Assembly: GCF_900176005.1 (NCBI RefSeq)
Contig: NZ_LT838272.1
Coordinates: forward strand, 887,587 to 951,586
Reading direction: 5' to 3'
From: Thermanaeromonas toyohensis ToBE
GTDB taxonomy: Bacteria; Bacillota; DSM-521; Neomoorellales; Neomoorellaceae
DNA: 64,000 bases
Part shown: positions 43,579-51,652 of the stretch, in pieces
Layout: every line of letters begins with the position of its first letter
Position numbering within the stretch: the stretch's first letter is position 1
Position numbers and translations under genes: made by a program
The notes under the pieces: model-generated
What the model saw: only the letters and a program-made list of their open reading frames with translations
Databases searched by the model: none
What the model was told of the DNA's origin: nothing

Positions 43579-44844
43579 TCAAAGATAACTTCGGGGATCT
43601 ACGATCTTTCCTACCAGAGCAGAAGCAGCCACGGTGGCCGTATTAGCCAGGTAGATTTTTCCTTCAGGGCTCCCCAGCCGGGCGATAAAGTTACGGCTAC
43701 CAGTCGTGATACATGTTTCGCCTGGAGCCAAGGCCCCCATGCCGTAAGCGCCACAAGGACCGCAACAAGGGTAGGAAACGATAGCCCCGGCTTCTATAAA
43801 GATATCAAGTAAACCTTCCTTGGAAGCTTTAAGCCAGAGGGAGCGGGTAGCTGGGACTACTAAAAGCCGTACCCCAGGAGCAATCTTTTTACCTTTAAGA
43901 ATATAGGCGGCAACATTTAAGTCTTCGTATCGACCTCCTGTACAGGTACCGATAACAGCCTGATCCACCTTTATATTTTCCTTTTCTATTTCCTGAGCTG
44001 GGCGCACATTGTCAGGGGAATGGGGTTCGGCTATCAGGGGTTCAAGGGTATTTAAGTGTATTTTTATAGTACAAGTATAACAGGCACCGGGATCGCTCTT
44101 TATTACGGAAAATTTTTTAGCCGTCCTGTTTCTTAGGTAGTCTAGGGTTATTTCATCTGGTTCAAAGATAGCGTTTTTGGCCCCCATTTCTAGAGCCATA
44201 TTACATAAGGTTAACCGGCTATCTAAGCTTAAATTCTTTACGCCCTTTCCTCGAAATTCCAAGGCTTTATAGTCTAGACCACCAGCTTTTACTGTTTTTA
44301 GCAAATATAGAGCCACATCTTTCCCGTAAACCCCTGGCGGGAGTTCTCCTTCTAATTGTATTTCTACACTTTCAGGAACCCTAAACCATAGCTTACCCCG
44401 TGCGAATATGCTGGCCATTTCACTGGAGCCCACTCCGGTAGCAAAGGCACCTAAAGCCCCGGCGGTTATAGTATGGGAATCTGTAGCTACCAAAACCATC
44501 CCCGGTACAATATGGCCGTTTTCTACTAGTAAATCGTGACATATACCTTCACCTATGTCGTAGAAGTATTTTATTTCCTGGCTGCGAGCGAAATCACGGA
44601 GGGCTCGGTGGTTTTTAGCTGCTTGGGGGGTCTGGGAGGGAGTGCGATGGTCCAACACTATAACGATCTTCTCTGGATCCCATACTTTTTTTACTGGCAA
44701 CCGAGCAAATTCAAGCAAGGTTAGGGGTCCTTGGTGATCATGGATCATCACCAGATCTACCTGTGCTTCAATTATTTGACCTGGACTCACTTTTTCTTGC
44801 CCAGCAGCGCGGGCCAGGATCTTTTCTGTAATCGTTTGTTCCAT
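43579..44844 (-). CDS. Aconitase-family hydratase, large subunit (LeuC/DmdA-like)
   Basis: A 421-residue large subunit, paralogous to DmdA at 9959. Shared features are [40 protein letters not shown] and a cluster site CCGPCGAYGMG. The first cluster-cysteine motif reads GTCTGGRYEDL instead of the usual SCTN(S/G)R, and the second CGPC is followed by GAYG instead of LGGH. These changes near the active site suggest a substrate other than isopropylmalate or dimethylmaleate. It catalyses hydration, dehydration or isomerisation of a branched di- or tricarboxylate. Confidence 0.85.
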   Translation of the reverse strand: MEQTITEKILARAAGQEKVSPGQIIEAQVDLVMIHDHQGPLTLLEFARLPVKKVWDPEKIVIVLDHRTPSQTPQAAKNHRALRDFARSQEIKYFYDIGEGICHDLLVENGHIVPGMVLVATDSHTITAGALGAFATGVGSSEMASIFARGKLWFRVPESVEIQLEGELPPGVYGKDVALYLLKTVKAGGLDYKALEFRGKGVKNLSLDSRLTLCNMALEMGAKNAIFEPDEITLDYLRNRTAKKFSVIKSDPGACYTCTIKIHLNTLEPLIAEPHSPDNVRPAQEIEKENIKVDQAVIGTCTGGRYEDLNVAAYILKGKKIAPGVRLLVVPATRSLWLKASKEGLLDIFIEAGAIVSYPCCGPCGAYGMGALAPGETCITTGSRNFIARLGSPEGKIYLANTATVAASALVGKIVDPRSYL

Positions 44845-44920
44845 TTTATCCTATAACCCTTTCTTCCTAGCCTTTTCTTTTAAGAAAGTTATAAGGCTTT
44901 TAACTTTAAGGCCCTTTACT

Positions 44921-46435
44921 CTAAGAATCTTCCGCTGACGGGTTTACCTTGGAAGTCCTTCGGCTCATTAAAAAAGGAGCGACCAAGGTGGCGACGATTA
45001 AAATTATCAAGATTACACTGATTGGTCGTGTAAAGTAATAGGCTGCTAGGGAGCCCTGGGATAAGATCAAGGATTGGCGGAAACCTTTTTCAGCCATAGG
45101 TCCTAGGATGAGGCCTAAAGCCATGGCTGCGGGGTGGAACCCATGTTTTCTCATGAGATAACCGAGAAGACCAAAGATAACCATAACCCATACATCATAC
45201 ATACTATTTCCTAGGGCGTAGGAGCCTACCACCGTTAGGGTGATAATGAGGGGAGCTAGTATTCCTGTGTTTAGGCTGGTCAGCTTGGCTATATATCGGG
45301 ATACAGCCATACCTATGACTGCCATCCAGAAATTAGCAAAAATGAATCCCAGAATAACTGTATAGGTGATTTCTCCGTATTTGGTGAATAACTCTCGGCC
45401 GGGTACTAGCCCATGCATAATCAAGGCCCCCAGCAGGATGGCAGCAGAGGTGCTTCCCGGGATACCCAATGTCAATAAAGGTATCATCGCTCCCCCACAT
45501 TCTGTGTTTTTGGCTACTTCGGCCGCCGCAATGCCATCGAGGGCTCCATGGCCGAACTTTTCCGGATGCTTAGAGATGCGCTTGGCCTCATGGTAGCTCA
45601 CCCAGGCAGCTACGTCGGCTCCTGCACCAGGTAAGATGCCTATCACTAACCCTATCCCTAGAGCTCTAAGGATGGCGTTTTTTACTTCTCTTAATTCGGC
45701 CAGGGTGGGGAAGAACTTCCACTTTTCTTCAATAGCAACTTCGGAGACTATGCGAGTAGACCCTTCTTCTACCATTAGCAGGACTTGCGAGAGGGCGAAG
45801 AGCCCGATAACGGCGGGGACAAAGGGGATCCCTGAATGTAAGGGGAAGAAGCCAAAGGTGAAGCGGGGATAACCGGAATCTAGATCCATCCCTACCGTAC
45901 CCAGAAGCAAACCCGCGGCTCCAGCAATAAGCCCTTTAACCAAGAGGGGCCCTGAAGCTATACTAGCTATAGTTATTAAACCGAATACGGCTATAAGAAA
46001 ATATTCCGGTGGCCCAAATTTTAAAGAAATAAGGGATAAAGGAGGCGAAATAAATAGAAGTAGGAAAGCTCCTACCAGTCCCCCGATGGCCGAACACCAG
46101 GTAGCTATACGTAAAGCTGTGGCTGCCTTTCCCTGTTTAGTCAGCTCAAATCCTTCTATAGCCGTTGCTGCTGAGGCGGTTGTACCAGGGGTATGAAAGA
46201 GGATAGCTGTTATACTTCCTCCATAGATAGCGGCAGCAAAGAGAGATACTAACATGATAAGGGCTGTATCGGGTTCTAAAGCATAGGTAAGGGGGAGGAG
46301 AAGGGCTAGACCCATGTTAGCTTGAAACCCAGGAAGGGCTCCCACCAACAGGCCGGCTAATATACCGAGTACCATAACTGATAGATTTTTTAGAGTGAGC
46401 ATTTTTAGTAGGACAGTCAGGAATAAGGAGGCCAA
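44921..46435 (-). CDS. tctA: Tripartite tricarboxylate transporter, large membrane subunit
   Basis: A 504-residue TctA-family protein with about 12 transmembrane helices. Diagnostic segments are GILAGLLVGALPGFQANMG near residue 22, FHTPGTTASAATAIEGF at ~80, GAGADVAAWVSYHEAKR at ~270 and LLTLGIPGSTSAAILLGAL at ~320. The start is TTG, with AAGGAGGG upstream. It is the third gene of a tctC-tctB-tctA set and imports a carboxylate, probably the pathway substrate, with sodium or protons. Confidence 0.9.
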   Translation of the reverse strand: MASLFLTVLLKMLTLKNLSVMVLGILAGLLVGALPGFQANMGLALLLPLTYALEPDTALIMLVSLFAAAIYGGSITAILFHTPGTTASAATAIEGFELTKQGKAATALRIATWCSAIGGLVGAFLLLFISPPLSLISLKFGPPEYFLIAVFGLITIASIASGPLLVKGLIAGAAGLLLGTVGMDLDSGYPRFTFGFFPLHSGIPFVPAVIGLFALSQVLLMVEEGSTRIVSEVAIEEKWKFFPTLAELREVKNAILRALGIGLVIGILPGAGADVAAWVSYHEAKRISKHPEKFGHGALDGIAAAEVAKNTECGGAMIPLLTLGIPGSTSAAILLGALIMHGLVPGRELFTKYGEITYTVILGFIFANFWMAVIGMAVSRYIAKLTSLNTGILAPLIITLTVVGSYALGNSMYDVWVMVIFGLLGYLMRKHGFHPAAMALGLILGPMAEKGFRQSLILSQGSLAAYYFTRPISVILIILIVATLVAPFLMSRRTSKVNPSAEDS

Positions 46436-46459
46436 GATGGTTTTCCCTCCTTGGAAGTC

Positions 46460-46885
46460 TTAGAATATTAATCCTTTAGGGAAGGGAACATGGAGTACCC
46501 TTACGAAAAGGAAGTAATAGAACGATATAATAACTGTTAAAGCGATAACATAACTAGATACATTACGGAGGCCGAGATAAAACATTACCCCTATTATGAA
46601 AGCAGTAGTAGTTATAAAAAAGCCTACGACTGTAATGCTTACAATATATAAGAGAGTTAAAACATAGATAATATAAGGTCGTATCCATCCCGGCTTTTTA
46701 CTCTGGGGTCTAAAAGGTTCGCGCTTTCTTAGATCCATGATAAGCATTATTACCGCTAAAAAGATAATGGCTCCTAGGGCGAATTGGGGAAACACATTTG
46801 CTCCTTCTGGAAACCCAAGACTTATCCGGTAAAGAGCTAGGCTAAGGGTAATAAGTACAAGAGCGATAATCCGGTCAGTACTCAT
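46460..46885 (-). CDS. tctB: Tripartite tricarboxylate transporter, small membrane subunit
   Basis: A ~141-residue TctB-family protein with four hydrophobic segments. GFPEGANVFPQFALGAIIF follows the first segment, as is usual for the family. The ATG at 46885 with AGGTGAT upstream is preferred over a GTG at 46897. It is separated from tctC by a strong hairpin. Confidence 0.83.
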   Translation of the reverse strand: MSTDRIIALVLITLSLALYRISLGFPEGANVFPQFALGAIIFLAVIMLIMDLRKREPFRPQSKKPGWIRPYIIYVLTLLYIVSITVVGFFITTTAFIIGVMFYLGLRNVSSYVIALTVIISFYYFLFVRVLHVPFPKGLIF

Positions 46886-46910
46886 ATTGGTTATCACCTA
46901 CTTTTTTAAC

Positions 46911-46937
46911 TCCCGGGGGCTACCTAAGAGCCCCCGG
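46911..46937 (-). promoter_or_regulatory. Intercistronic hairpin between tctC and tctB
   Basis: CCCGGGGGCT and AGCCCCCGGG form a perfect 10-bp GC-rich stem with a 7-base loop. In the minus-strand transcript it follows the binding-protein gene by 24 bases and precedes tctB. No T-run follows it in that direction. It is likely a processing or stabilising structure that keeps binding-protein mRNA more abundant than that of the membrane subunits. Confidence 0.8.
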
Positions 46938-46961
46938 GAAATTGATATATGCTTACGTATT

Positions 46962-47981
46962 TTACCAACCCATAAGCTCCTTAATCCTTTGCTCTTCTGC
47001 TTTAAGGAACTTTTTATAATCTTCCCCTTTGATGGGGTCCAAGGCCAAACCTAGTTCTTTAGCTTTGGCTATATGTTCGGGGTTTTTAGTAGCTTTATCT
47101 AGGGCCGATGTTAGTATATCTAAGATCTCTTTAGGTGTTCCTGCCGGCGCTGCGATACCACGGGATACTGACATTATTACATTTAACCCTTGTTCTTTAA
47201 AGGTAGGAACGTCAGGCAAGAATTCTGACCTTTTTTCAGCCATGACTCCCAGCACCCGCAGCTCGCCTTTCTTGTGCTGGTTAAAAACCTCGCTTACATT
47301 AGCCCCTAAGACCTGTACATGACCTCCTAATACCTGGGTAATGCTTATACTGGTACTATCATTGTGTACTACCTTAAATTTAGCTCCAGTAACCTTTTCT
47401 ACTTGGAGCAAGGCTAAGTGGTCATCACCACCTACTCCGTGGGCAGCGAAGCTGATCTTTTCTGGATTCTTTTTGGCATCATCGAGGAGTTCTTGCAGGG
47501 ATTTATATTTGCTGTCACCTTTAACAGCCCAGATGCACGGATCTGTTACATGATTCATGATCACGGCAAAGCTCTCTAGATTTTCCGGCCTTTTTACTTT
47601 AGGATCTAGATATCCTGGAAATATGTTGGGAACATTAATATAGCCTATAGTATAACCATCCGGTTTAGAATGGGCCAATTGGCTCCAGCCGTTCCATCCC
47701 CCACCACCAGTGACATTAATGACGTTGACAGGTTGTCCTAATTCTTTCTCCAAGTGGGCAGCCAAGAGACGGGCGGTAATGTCTGTACCCCCGCCAGCTC
47801 CGTAGGCTACAATCAAAGTAAGGGGTTTTTCAGGGAATTTAACTGTTGGCTTTTCTTCTTTAGCCCCCTGGCCAGTGGATGGAGATTGAGGTTTTCCACT
47901 ACAGCCAGCAAGTACTAAAGCTAAAAGGAATAACCCTATAAGTAGCAATACTATTCCTTTTTTATACCGAAAAACTTTCAT
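46962..47981 (-). CDS. tctC: Tripartite tricarboxylate transporter, binding lipoprotein
   Basis: A 339-residue TctC/Bug-family solute receptor. The signal peptide ends in the lipobox LVLAGC (cysteine ~27). The mature part has FPEKPLTLIVAYGAGGGTDITARLLA, the family ligand-binding start, and VNVTGGGGWNGWSQLA. The ligand is unknown; known members bind citrate, tricarballylate, glutamate, nicotinate and other carboxylates. Confidence 0.9.
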   Translation of the reverse strand: MKVFRYKKGIVLLLIGLFLLALVLAGCSGKPQSPSTGQGAKEEKPTVKFPEKPLTLIVAYGAGGGTDITARLLAAHLEKELGQPVNVINVTGGGGWNGWSQLAHSKPDGYTIGYINVPNIFPGYLDPKVKRPENLESFAVIMNHVTDPCIWAVKGDSKYKSLQELLDDAKKNPEKISFAAHGVGGDDHLALLQVEKVTGAKFKVVHNDSTSISITQVLGGHVQVLGANVSEVFNQHKKGELRVLGVMAEKRSEFLPDVPTFKEQGLNVIMSVSRGIAAPAGTPKEILDILTSALDKATKNPEHIAKAKELGLALDPIKGEDYKKFLKAEEQRIKELMGW

Positions 47982-48100
47982 CTACCTGTTCTCCTCCTTT
48001 CTATACTGGGATAGATTAAATCTAAAGTGTTAAGGGAACTGCTGTTGTCCCTTTTGTTTCTCACTTCACCTCCTTTTACCTTATATTTTGTATTTTTCTT

Positions 48101-49318
48101 TTAACCTTGCATTATTTCGTTATATAGCTTTATAAACTCTCCATCGTCTAAGCTCCGCTTAAGTTTAACTGCTTCTTCTTTTACCCGTTCTACCAACCTC
48201 TCAACTATTGAGGCATCTGGGACTTTTAAGCCAAGTTCCTCCAGCTTCCATTCAATGTTGGCCTTGCCACATTTCTTACCCAGTTCGATTTCGTGTTTCC
48301 GGCCAAAAATTTCCGGCTGGAAGGGCTCCACCGTGTGGGGATTGCGCCTTAAGGCCGCTACGGGGAGCCCCGCCTCCCAGGTGAAGAGGTTTCTTCCCAC
48401 CACAGGTTTGTTGGGCGGGAAGGACCAACGGGAAAGCTCTTGTACCTTTACAGCAGCTTCATAAAGCTTGGCAAAATCTAGGCCCGTCGGGATACCGTAG
48501 AGGGCTTCTACGCACCAGGCCACCTCTTCAAGGGCTGCGTTGCCTGCACGCTGGCCCAAGCCGTTTAATGTAGCAGCTATGCTGCTGGCCCCGGCTTCTA
48601 TCGCTGCCAGGGAGTTGGCTACCCCTAAACCAAAGTCATTGTGGCAATGGACTTCTATACTTGCATCTGTCCACTGGCGTACCTGGGTTGTTAAGTAAAA
48701 CATGCCCCGCGGGGTTATACAGCCCGCTGTATCTACCAGGGAGATCCGTTCTATAGCTGCTTCTTTAGTGGCTCTGGTAATCAAGCGTTCAAGAAAGGGG
48801 AGGTCAGCGCGCGTGGAGTCAATCATGAATAGATAAGGAACTAAGCCTTTTTCCCTGGCTAAGGTGGCCGCTGCCAAAAATTTATTAATTACTTCTTCTT
48901 CCTCCCAGCCGAACTGGTATTTTAGGCGGACATAGCTTACAGGGACTTCTAGTATGGCACCCCAGACTCCGGTAGCAGCAGCCACCTCGATGTCTTCGGC
49001 CCGCGCGCGACACAGGCAAGTGATTTTAGCTTTAAGACCAAGGGCTACTATTTGTTCCACCGCTTCCCGGTCGGCCTTAGAGACCATGGGAAACCCGGCT
49101 TCAATATACTGTATTCCGGCCGCATCTAACATCTTAGCGATTTCTGCTTTATCCTCCGGAGAGAAGACTATGCCTGGTGCCTGCTCTCCGTCTCGTAAGG
49201 TGGAGTCGTGGAAGGTTACTTGAGAAGGAAGCCTTAATCCTTCTCGAACTTCCGGTAAGAACTGGTAATGACTAACCCAGTAAGTATCTGTTTTCCAAGG
49301 ACCGTGCTCTAGGTTCAT
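48101..49318 (-). CDS. Homocitrate/isopropylmalate-synthase-like HMGL enzyme
   Basis: A 405-residue TIM-barrel protein of the DRE family. The N-terminal DSTLRDGEQAPGIVFSPEDK contains the metal-binding Arg-Asp. VHCHNDFGLGVANSLAAIEAG supplies the two metal histidines, and NGLGQRAGNAALEEV is typical of homocitrate and citramalate synthases. There is no C-terminal LeuA regulatory domain, so feedback control by leucine is unlikely. It would condense acetyl-CoA with a 2-oxoacid, or run the reverse cleavage. The ATG at 49318 has AAGAAGGTG upstream. The neighbouring aconitase-like pair could act on its product or precursor. Confidence 0.82.
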   Translation of the reverse strand: MNLEHGPWKTDTYWVSHYQFLPEVREGLRLPSQVTFHDSTLRDGEQAPGIVFSPEDKAEIAKMLDAAGIQYIEAGFPMVSKADREAVEQIVALGLKAKITCLCRARAEDIEVAAATGVWGAILEVPVSYVRLKYQFGWEEEEVINKFLAAATLAREKGLVPYLFMIDSTRADLPFLERLITRATKEAAIERISLVDTAGCITPRGMFYLTTQVRQWTDASIEVHCHNDFGLGVANSLAAIEAGASSIAATLNGLGQRAGNAALEEVAWCVEALYGIPTGLDFAKLYEAAVKVQELSRWSFPPNKPVVGRNLFTWEAGLPVAALRRNPHTVEPFQPEIFGRKHEIELGKKCGKANIEWKLEELGLKVPDASIVERLVERVKEEAVKLKRSLDDGEFIKLYNEIMQG

Positions 49319-49342
49319 AATCAGCACCTTCTTTTTTTAGTA

Positions 49343-50536
49343 TTAGAGCACACTCAAAGCTTTTTCGATGCGGTCGAAGGCCTGGTGGATCTGCTCGACA
49401 GGTGCCAAAAGTGAGATACGGACAAAGCCTTCGCCGGCTTCGCCGAAGGCGGTGCCGGGGAAGAGCAATACTTGCGCCTTCTCTAAAATAAAGCGGCAAA
49501 AATCAAAGGAGGTTAACCCGAATTTGCGGATGTCGGGGAAGATATAGAAGGCACCGCGAGGTACCACATACGGGATGCCCAATTGGTCAAGCCTTTGCAT
49601 GACGGCTAGGCGCCGCTCGTTATAAATACGAGCCGTCTCTATGACACAATCTTGAGGACCGGTTATAGCGGCTAGGGCTGCTTCCTGGGAGATGGAAGAG
49701 GTACAGATGGAAACAGCATATTTAAGCTGGATCATAGCTGCTATTACTTCCCGGGGCCCAGCTACATAACCCACCCGCCATCCTGTCATAGAATAAGCTT
49801 TGGAGAAGCCGTTAACTGTGAAGGTACGTTCCTTCATCCCTGGGAAGGATCCTATGCTCCAATGTTTAAAACCGTCATAAGTTAATTTTTCATATATCTC
49901 GTCAGAGATAACGATCAAATCATGGCGGATGGCTATCTCAGCCAATTCTTCCAACCTTTCTTTGGGCATTACGGCTCCGGTGGGGTTATTGGGGCTTATG
50001 ACCAGCAGAGCCCGGGTACGCGGAGTTATAAGCTTTTCTACCTCCCGGGGGATGATCTGGAACTCGTTTTCGGGTCGGGTGATCAGGGGCACCATTTTAC
50101 CGCCTGCTACTTGTATAGCTGTATCGTAAGGTGTGTACCGGGGCTCGGGAACGATAACTTCATCTCCGGGATTAATAAGGGAAAACATAAGTAAAAATAC
50201 AGCTTCCTGGCCACCAACGGTGACTAAAACCTCTGAAGGATCTACATCTAAGCCGTTCTCTTTCCGGAGCTTGGCCGCTATGGCCTCCCGTAGTTCGGGT
50301 ATACCGGCCCAATCCGTGTAGTGGGTTTTGCCTTCATCCATGGCCTTTTTGGCTGCAGCGATTATATGGGGGGGTGTAGAGAGGTCAGGATCCCCTCTTC
50401 CCAAGTTGATGAGATTAGGGATGCCCTTGGCCATAGAGATCATCTGGCTACGTTCAGTTACAGGTATATGCTGGAATCTTTCCGCTAGAAAGCGGGTAGC
50501 AGGTCCTAAGTTAGTATACAAGGGATTAACAGCCAT
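49343..50536 (-). CDS. PLP-dependent class I aminotransferase
   Basis: A 397-residue fold-type I aminotransferase. INLGRGDPDLSTPPHI opens the fold, ISPNNPTGAVMPKERL and VISDEIYEKLTYDG contain the cofactor-ring contacts, and FTVNGFSKAYSMTGWRVGY contains the Schiff-base lysine; FVRISLLAP holds the C-terminal arginine that binds the substrate carboxylate. The exact amino acid is not shown by sequence. In this cluster it could convert an amino-acid intermediate to a 2-oxoacid for the synthase-like enzyme 25 bp downstream. Confidence 0.85.
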   Translation of the reverse strand: MAVNPLYTNLGPATRFLAERFQHIPVTERSQMISMAKGIPNLINLGRGDPDLSTPPHIIAAAKKAMDEGKTHYTDWAGIPELREAIAAKLRKENGLDVDPSEVLVTVGGQEAVFLLMFSLINPGDEVIVPEPRYTPYDTAIQVAGGKMVPLITRPENEFQIIPREVEKLITPRTRALLVISPNNPTGAVMPKERLEELAEIAIRHDLIVISDEIYEKLTYDGFKHWSIGSFPGMKERTFTVNGFSKAYSMTGWRVGYVAGPREVIAAMIQLKYAVSICTSSISQEAALAAITGPQDCVIETARIYNERRLAVMQRLDQLGIPYVVPRGAFYIFPDIRKFGLTSFDFCRFILEKAQVLLFPGTAFGEAGEGFVRISLLAPVEQIHQAFDRIEKALSVL

Positions 50537-50572
50537 GGCACAATGACACTCCTTTTATTAATAACAACCCTT

Positions 50573-51439
50573 TTAAACCCTTTCGGGGAAGTCACACTTT
50601 TTAACCTCTACTGGTATTTGCTTTAATTGGCGAAGGAACTCGACCAGAATCCCGATCATACGGCTGTAGATCTTTTCACCCTTCTCACGGCTGGCTAGCA
50701 AAGGGTTACCCATGATCCCGCATTCGCTATATTCCCACTGATCGAAGGGAGCGCGCACAGGATAACCGTGGAAATAAAACTGGAAGCCGGAACCTGACTT
50801 TTTCTCGCTTCCTTCAGGCAACCATGGGGGGTTATAGGGAAGGCTTAATTTAGCTCTCTCCAAGTGTACTAGCTCAGGGCAGAATAAGAGGGCACCCGAG
50901 GTCTCAATCTCACCTCCATGCCAGCCGGGCAACTGATCCTTACCTTCAATCAGATCCTGGCATAATTCAGCAAAAACTTCAGTATCGGCGGCATAATTTA
51001 TAGCCAGGGCCCCTGTATCGTATCTGATAGCGCGCACCACCTTGTCCAAGGTAGGGGCATTGGAGGTATGCCCAGTTACATAGACGATCTTTTTGAACCC
51101 ATGGTAGATTAGACTGCGGCCGATGTCATACATTAGGTTAAAAAGGGTTTCATCCCGCAGGGTTATGGTACCGGGTTCGTGGGGGCGCATATGAAAGGGG
51201 CTATAGCCTACAGGGATTAAGGGTGCTACCGGGACTTCGGCCTGTTTAGCCGCTTCCAGGCAAACATAATAAGCAGCATAAGAATCGATCCCTGTTGGCA
51301 GATGCGGCCCATGTTGTTCAGTGCTGCCGATGGGCACCAAAACGACATCTGTTTTTTCTAACCATTCTTTGACTTCTACCCAGGTTAGATCAAACAAGCG
51401 ATACCTTCTGTTTTCTAGGTTTTTGTCTTCTGTATTCAT
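50573..51439 (-). CDS. Creatininase-family amidohydrolase
   Basis: A 288-residue member of the creatininase family. The metal-binding motif PIGSTEQHGPHLPTGID lies at ~36-52 (Glu, His, Asp), YVTGHTSNAP at ~120 replaces the usual GHGGN, and WHGGEIETSGALLF lies at ~175. The family hydrolyses cyclic or linear amides (creatinine, formamido-pyrimidines, mycofactocin precursor). It is the first gene after the sigma-54 promoter. Its ribosome site GAGGAGGC is strong. It probably opens or deacylates the pathway's starting compound. Confidence 0.85.
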   Translation of the reverse strand: MNTEDKNLENRRYRLFDLTWVEVKEWLEKTDVVLVPIGSTEQHGPHLPTGIDSYAAYYVCLEAAKQAEVPVAPLIPVGYSPFHMRPHEPGTITLRDETLFNLMYDIGRSLIYHGFKKIVYVTGHTSNAPTLDKVVRAIRYDTGALAINYAADTEVFAELCQDLIEGKDQLPGWHGGEIETSGALLFCPELVHLERAKLSLPYNPPWLPEGSEKKSGSGFQFYFHGYPVRAPFDQWEYSECGIMGNPLLASREKGEKIYSRMIGILVEFLRQLKQIPVEVKKCDFPERV

Positions 51440-51495
51440 GGCTGTGCCTCCTCAACGCTTTAATGTAGCTGTTGCCTGCCTTAATTAAATAAATA

Positions 51496-51510
51496 GCAAA
51501 TATTATGCCA
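51496..51510 (-). promoter_or_regulatory. Sigma-54 (-24/-12) promoter of the minus-strand catabolic cluster
   Basis: On the minus strand the sequence TGGCATAATATTTGC has GG and GC elements with exactly 10 bases between them, as in the consensus TGGCAC-N5-TTGC. It lies 57 bp upstream of the creatininase start and directly opposite a sigma-54 activator gene. Confidence 0.85.
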
Positions 51511-51566
51511 AGGCTTTTTATCCTTAGCATATAAGGGTGTGTATCTACTAGATAGTTAAATTTAGG

Positions 51567-51634
51567 TGGATTTCCTCCAATAAAGGCAGGAATTAAACTA
51601 TTTTTGCCGAATATTTTGGACAAATTTCCTCCAA
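51567..51634. promoter_or_regulatory. Paired activator sites upstream of the sigma-54 promoter
   Basis: The 11-mer ATTTCCTCCAA occurs at 51570-51580 and 51624-51634, 54 bp apart. Each is part of a dyad: TGGA-TTTCC-TCCA (51567-51579) and TTGGA...TCCAA (51616-51634). Both lie 57-125 bp upstream of the -24 element, where enhancer-binding proteins bind. The distal copy also overlaps the regulator's own leader. Confidence 0.65.
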
Positions 51635-51652
51635 ATTATGGGGGGTAGAAAA

